Below, in pieces: positions 59,989 to 64,000 of a stretch of DNA of 64,000 nt. Position 1 is the stretch's first letter; each line of letters starts with the position of its first letter. The stretch is taken from NCBI RefSeq assembly GCF_022179465.1, contig NZ_BPQV01000005.1, positions 186,001-250,000 on the forward strand, in the 5' to 3' direction. This DNA comes from Methylobacterium organophilum (lineage in GTDB: Bacteria; Pseudomonadota; Alphaproteobacteria; Rhizobiales; Beijerinckiaceae). A program made the position numbers and the translations under genes. The notes below the pieces were generated by a model that saw only the letters and a list, made by a program, of their open reading frames with translations, did no database searches and had not been told where the DNA came from.

Positions 59989-61191
59989 TCAGTGCCGCGC
60001 CTCGCCGGCGGCGGGTTCGCCCTGGATGGAGGTGACCGCGGCCTCGGCCTTCGTCACCATCAGGTTCTGGCGCATGCTCTGGAGATGGTCGACCACGACC
60101 ATCGCCCCGGGCTCCAGGCCCTGGAGCACCGCCGTGCTCTCGCCGTAGCTGTCGCCCACCTCGATCGGCGTCATGTGGACCCGGCCCGCCTCGTCCACGG
60201 TCCAGACCACCTGCTGGTCGAGCTGGGCCGAGAGGGCGACGGTCGGGACCAGGAGGCGCTCCTGCTGCCCGACCTCGACGCGGGCGCGCACGAAGCGGCC
60301 GGGCAGGTAGCGCTCGTCGCCGTTCTCGACGAGGGCCTGGATCAGTCGTCGCCCGGTGCGGGGATTGAAGCGGTTGTCGAGCTTGTAGATCCGCGCCTCC
60401 CGCACGGGGCGGTGACGCAGGTCGAGGAGCTGGACCCTGGCGCGGTCCTCGGCGAGCGCGACCCGCACCGCCTCGGCATCCTCGGCCGAGAGCGCCATCT
60501 GGACGTCGATCGGATCGACCTGCACCACCGAGGCGAGGCGGGTCTGGTTCTCGATCACCATGTCGCCGATATTGACGAGCGACAGGCTGGAGCGGCCGTC
60601 GAAGGGCGCGCGCACCACGGCATAGTCGAGGTTCAGCCTCTCCCGGGCGATGGCGGCCTCGGCCTCCTGCAGCCTGGCGGCGGCGGCGGCGCGGTTCGAT
60701 TCGTTCTGCTGGGCGCGCTGCTCGGTGGCGAAGCCCTTGTCGGCGAGCTGCTCGGTGCGGTTCACCTCGGCCTCGGCGAAATCGAGGGTGGCCTTGGCCT
60801 GGTCGCGCAGGGCCTGGGCCGATTTCAGCGCCACCTCGAAGGGCCGCGGATCGATCCGGAACAGGACGTCGCCCGTCTTCACGTGGCCGCCGGGCTCGAA
60901 GGGCCGCTCGACCACGATGCCGGTCACCCGCGCCTGGAGTTCGGCATCCCGCGGCGAGAGGATGGTGCCAGTATATTCGAAGGCCACCGGCACCGCCTGC
61001 CGCGACGCGCGGACCACCTTCACGGCCAGCACCGGCTCCTCCTTCGCCTTGGGCCGGGCACGGGTCTCGACCTTGAGGTGATGGGCGAGGAAACCGGGAA
61101 TCGGGTGGCCCGCCCCCCACCAGGCCCCGCCGGCGAGGCCGAGGGCGCCGACGGCGAAGCCGGCGATGACGAAACCGAGCCCTGAGCGCAC
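59989..61191 (-). CDS. RND efflux periplasmic adaptor (membrane fusion protein)
   Basis: A 400-residue HlyD/AcrA-type adaptor. The GTG at 61191 is chosen because GGGGAG lies 6 bases upstream and it puts the N-terminal anchor (GFVIAGFAVGALGLAGGAWW) right after the start; longer frames run into the divergent pump gene. The order is N-terminal anchor, barrel-sandwich (VPVAFEYTGTILSPRDAELQARVTG), alpha-hairpin (ALRDQAKATLDFAEAEVNRTEQLADKG in parts), beta-barrel and membrane-proximal domains. It links an RND pump to an outer-membrane channel; the pump gene is divergent instead of downstream. No outer-membrane factor gene in the window. Confidence 0.9.
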   Translation of the reverse strand: MRSGLGFVIAGFAVGALGLAGGAWWGAGHPIPGFLAHHLKVETRARPKAKEEPVLAVKVVRASRQAVPVAFEYTGTILSPRDAELQARVTGIVVERPFEPGGHVKTGDVLFRIDPRPFEVALKSAQALRDQAKATLDFAEAEVNRTEQLADKGFATEQRAQQNESNRAAAAARLQEAEAAIARERLNLDYAVVRAPFDGRSSLSLVNIGDMVIENQTRLASVVQVDPIDVQMALSAEDAEAVRVALAEDRARVQLLDLRHRPVREARIYKLDNRFNPRTGRRLIQALVENGDERYLPGRFVRARVEVGQQERLLVPTVALSAQLDQQVVWTVDEAGRVHMTPIEVGDSYGESTAVLQGLEPGAMVVVDHLQSMRQNLMVTKAEAAVTSIQGEPAAGEARH

Positions 61192-61360
61192 CCGCTGCTC
61201 CCCGACCTGCTGCGCGGCGCCCCGCCCCCGCGGGCCGCCCGGCGCCGGACAGGGAACACGCGGGAAAGGGAGACGTTGCACGCGAGGCTTGGCCGATCCG
61301 CGCAGTCCGCGCCGCGTCCCGGGACAGGCTCGACACCCGCAGGGGAGCCGGCGCCCGCGC

Positions 61361-64000
61361 ATGTTCGCCACCTTCGTCGACCGGCCGATCCTCGCGGGCG
61401 TGATCTCGGTGATCATCACCACGATCGGCCTCGTCGCCGGGCTCACCCTGCCGGTGGCGCAATATCCCGACATCGCCCCGCCGATCGTCAACATCCAGGC
61501 GACCTATCCCGGCGCCTCCGCCCAGCAGGCCTACGAATCGATCGCGATCCCCCTGGAGCAGGAGATCAACGGCGCGCCCAACCTGATCTACATCCAGTCG
61601 ACCTCCTCGACCGACGGCAGCGTCTCGGTGGATGCGACCTTCGAGGTGGGCTCCAACCTCGACGCCGCCGCCGCGGAGGTGCTGACCCGGTCGAGCCGGG
61701 CCGAGGCCAAGCTGCCTCAGGCGGTGCGCGACCAGGGCCTGGAGATCCAGAAATCCTCCCGCCAGCGCCTCGGCAACGTCGTGCTCTATGCCGACGAGGG
61801 CACCGGCTTCGACGAATTGTTCCTGGCGAACTACGCCGAGACGCAGGTGATCAAGCCCCTGCGGCGGGTCACCGGCATGGGCCGCATCCAGAACTTCTCG
61901 AACATGCGCTACGCCATGCGCATCTGGCTCGACCCGGCCCGGATGGAGGCGCTGGGCCTGGCGACCGAGACCGTGCTCCAGGCGGTCCAGGCGCAGAACG
62001 CGCAGATCACCACCGGCTCGCTGGGCAAGCTGCCGATGGACCGGGCGACGCCCTTCGAAGTGCAGCTCGTCACCAAGGGCCGGCTGGTGAAGCCGGAGGA
62101 ATTCGCCAACATCGTCCTGCGGGCCAATCCCGACGGCTCGGTGGTGCGGGTCTCGGATGTGGGCCGGGTCGAGCTCGGCTCCGAGCAATACGGCGTCACC
62201 TCGAATTTCGACGGCAAGCCCTCGGCCACGCTCGGCATCTTCCAGAACCCGGACGCCAACGCCGTCGAGGTGATGAACGGGACGCGCGCCACCATGGCGG
62301 AGCTCGCCCGGCGCTTCCCCCCGGGCCTGCACTACAAGATCGCCCTCGATTCCACGGAGTTCGTCAAGGAGGCGATCTTCGAGGTGGTGCGCACGCTGAT
62401 CGAGGCGATCGCCATCGTGATCGTGGTCACCTTCGTCTTCCTGCAGAACTGGCGGGCGACGCTGATCCCGACCATCGCCGTGCCCGTGGCGCTGATCGGC
62501 ACCTTCGGGCCGATGGCGCTGCTCGGCTTCTCCTTCAACACCCTGAGCCTGCTCGGCCTCGTCCTGGCGGTCGGCCTCGTGGTCGACGACGCCATCATCG
62601 TGGTGGAGAACACCGAGCGCCTGATGGCGGAGGGCCTGGAGCCCAAGCCCGCGGCGCGGGAGGCGGTCAACGAGGTCGGCGGCCCGGTCATCGCCACGAC
62701 CCTGGTGCTCGCCGCCCTGTTCGTGCCGGTCGCCTTCATCCCGGGCCTGACCGGCCAGCTCTACAACCAGTTCGCGCTCACCATCGCGATCTCGGTGCTG
62801 ATCTCGGCCGTCGTCTCCCTGACCCTGACGCCGGCGCTCTGCGGCCTGCTGCTGCGCCCGCACGAACGGACGCGGCATCCCTGGTGGCTGCGACCGCTCG
62901 ACGGGTTCAACACGGCGCTCGACGGGGCGGCCCGCTTCGTCGTGGCCGCGATCGGGCTGCTCGCCCGGCACGTGGTGCTCACCCTCCTCGTCTTCGCCCT
63001 GTTCGCGGGGGCGACCGTGCTGCTGCTCCAGCAACGGCCGACCGGCTTCGTGCCGGAGGAGGACCAGGGCTATCTCTACGCGGAGGTGGCGATGCCCCTC
63101 GGCGCCTCGGTGCAGCGCACGGAGGCGATGAATGCCCGCTTCGGCGCGGCGTTGCGCGCCCGCGACGACGTCGACCACACCATCGGCGTGAGCGGGCGCA
63201 GCTTCCTCGCCGACACCGTCGCCCCGTTCTACGGCTTCAACATCCCGGTCATGAAACCCTGGGACGCGCGCACGACCATGGTCAACGACCTGATCGCGGA
63301 GATGGAGACGCGCTTCAAGAACGACCCGGACGGGCAGGTGCGCATCGCCAATCCCTCGCCTCTGCCGGGGCTCGGCACCCGCGGCGGCCTGACCCTGGAG
63401 ATCCAGGACCGCTCCGGCAATGGCGGGCTCGGGCTTGCCAGGACCGCCAACGACTTCGTCGCGAAGATCAAGGCGCTGCCCGGGGTGAGCGGCGCCACGC
63501 CGACCACGGATTGGGGGGTGCCGCAGATCCGCCTCGACATCGACCGGGCCAAGGCCGAGCAGCTCGGCGTGCCCCTCTCCCGGCTGTTCGAAGCCCTGGG
63601 CACCTATGTGGGCTCGAGCTTCGTCAACCTCTTCAACCGCTTCGGCTTCGTCTACCAGGTCTATGTGCAGAGCGAGGCCTCGGGGCGGCGCCAGTTCCAG
63701 GACCTGGAGGCGCTGACCGTGCTCAACGTGGAGGGCCAGCCCGTGCGGCTCGGCTCCCTGGTCCAGCCGCATTTCACCACCGGGCCGACGGCGGTCCTGT
63801 CCTACAACACCTACCCGGCGATCGAGGTGGCGGTGACGATCGACCCGAGCTCCAGCTCCGGCACGATCATCGAGGCGGTCGAGCAGCTGGCGGGGGAATT
63901 GCCGAGCAGCTTCTCGATCGAGTGGACCGAGGTCGCCTACCAGGAGAAGATCGCCGGCAACTTCGCGCCGATCATCTTCGGGCTCGGCGTGTTCATGATC
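61361..64000 (+). CDS. RND efflux inner-membrane pump (HAE1 family), 3' end outside window
   Basis: The first 880 codons of a protein normally ~1,040 residues; the frame stays open to the window end. The N-terminus MFATFVDRPILAGVIS is followed by the porter domain (PPIVNIQATYPGASAQQ) and TM4 with the proton-relay Asp pair in AVGLVVDDAIIVVENTER, a hallmark of HAE-RND pumps. GQLYNQFALTIAISVLISA is TM6-like. AGGGGAG lies ~13 bases before the ATG. It exports hydrophobic compounds using the proton gradient. It is divergent from its likely adaptor, with a ~170-base shared promoter region; no regulator gene is adjacent in the window. Confidence 0.93.
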   Translation, partial: MFATFVDRPILAGVISVIITTIGLVAGLTLPVAQYPDIAPPIVNIQATYPGASAQQAYESIAIPLEQEINGAPNLIYIQSTSSTDGSVSVDATFEVGSNLDAAAAEVLTRSSRAEAKLPQAVRDQGLEIQKSSRQRLGNVVLYADEGTGFDELFLANYAETQVIKPLRRVTGMGRIQNFSNMRYAMRIWLDPARMEALGLATETVLQAVQAQNAQITTGSLGKLPMDRATPFEVQLVTKGRLVKPEEFANIVLRANPDGSVVRVSDVGRVELGSEQYGVTSNFDGKPSATLGIFQNPDANAVEVMNGTRATMAELARRFPPGLHYKIALDSTEFVKEAIFEVVRTLIEAIAIVIVVTFVFLQNWRATLIPTIAVPVALIGTFGPMALLGFSFNTLSLLGLVLAVGLVVDDAIIVVENTERLMAEGLEPKPAAREAVNEVGGPVIATTLVLAALFVPVAFIPGLTGQLYNQFALTIAISVLISAVVSLTLTPALCGLLLRPHERTRHPWWLRPLDGFNTALDGAARFVVAAIGLLARHVVLTLLVFALFAGATVLLLQQRPTGFVPEEDQGYLYAEVAMPLGASVQRTEAMNARFGAALRARDDVDHTIGVSGRSFLADTVAPFYGFNIPVMKPWDARTTMVNDLIAEMETRFKNDPDGQVRIANPSPLPGLGTRGGLTLEIQDRSGNGGLGLARTANDFVAKIKALPGVSGATPTTDWGVPQIRLDIDRAKAEQLGVPLSRLFEALGTYVGSSFVNLFNRFGFVYQVYVQSEASGRRQFQDLEALTVLNVEGQPVRLGSLVQPHFTTGPTAVLSYNTYPAIEVAVTIDPSSSSGTIIEAVEQLAGELPSSFSIEWTEVAYQEKIAGNFAPIIFGLGVFMI

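Noticed and set aside
59989-61494. A longer adaptor frame starting at 61494 or 61362
   Set aside because: It would overlap the divergent pump gene and add unconserved sequence; GTG 61191 has a strong ribosome-binding site and gives a proper anchor.
58565-63772. A 1,735-codon minus-strand frame across the chemoreceptor, adaptor and pump
   Set aside because: It is antisense to three well-supported genes and its translation is biased low-complexity with no domains; such frames are normal shadows in 70% GC DNA.

Overview
The window is GC-rich (roughly 70% by eye), gene-dense alphaproteobacterial chromosome. The combination of a soluble NAD-linked formate dehydrogenase (fdsG-fdsB-fdsA-fdsD plus LysR), hom next to glpX, a K+-independent proton-pumping pyrophosphatase, Mn catalase, CtaA with a DUF2842 neighbour and a GGAAC-N17-CGTT promoter points to a Methylobacteriaceae methylotroph (Methylobacterium/Methylorubrum-like). 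This placement is inferred from gene content; no rRNA or tRNA gene was seen.

Layout. 1-5.9 kb: three translationally coupled genes (DUF2126 protein cut by the window start, ATP-grasp/alpha-E fusion, transglutaminase), a predicted peptide-ligation/transglutaminase module. 6.9-10.0 kb: acyl carrier protein, AMP-forming ligase and PLP decarboxylase, an aminoacyl-ACP decarboxylation trio of the exosortase-A/BtrIJK type. 10.0-17.0 kb: xthA, a ceramidase-family membrane protein, a globin-coupled chemoreceptor, Mn catalase, hom, glpX. 17.0-20.0 kb: a low-GC island holding a coupled three-gene cassette, namely a PD-(D/E)XK-like nuclease and two small proteins that are paralogs of each other. It is the best candidate here for an undescribed (possibly anti-phage) system. 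20.0-23.5 kb: small secreted protein, yejF-like ABC ATPase, deoB. 23.5-32.4 kb: exopolysaccharide locus (WcaJ-type phosphotransferase, glycosyltransferase, Wza-like lipoprotein, Wzz-like protein with a dead kinase domain, GNAT-like transferase, polysaccharide deacetylase). 32.4-35.8 kb: small secreted proteins, DUF2842, ctaA. 35.8-43.0 kb: fds operon, LysR regulator, cyanase. 43.0-48.6 kb: serine hydrolase, otsB, hppA, a stress-promoter-driven small secreted protein, UPF0178 protein. 48.6-57.4 kb: glyS, PhoX/DUF839 protein, outer-membrane beta-barrel, uvrA. 57.9-64.0 kb: NIT-domain chemoreceptor and a divergent RND efflux pair, the pump cut by the window end.

The fds genes would oxidise formate to CO2 with NADH formation, the last step of methylotrophic energy metabolism. 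Mn catalase, uvrA, xthA, otsB and the GGAAC-type promoter are consistent with oxidative and desiccation stress on leaf surfaces, and the polysaccharide locus with surface attachment. Candidate regulatory elements include a 23-bp dyad upstream of fdsG, a TTAA-N7-TTAA site upstream of the outer-membrane protein, a near-consensus alphaproteobacterial SOS box upstream of uvrA, a recurrent CCTTAACG motif in the polysaccharide locus and several perfect hairpins.
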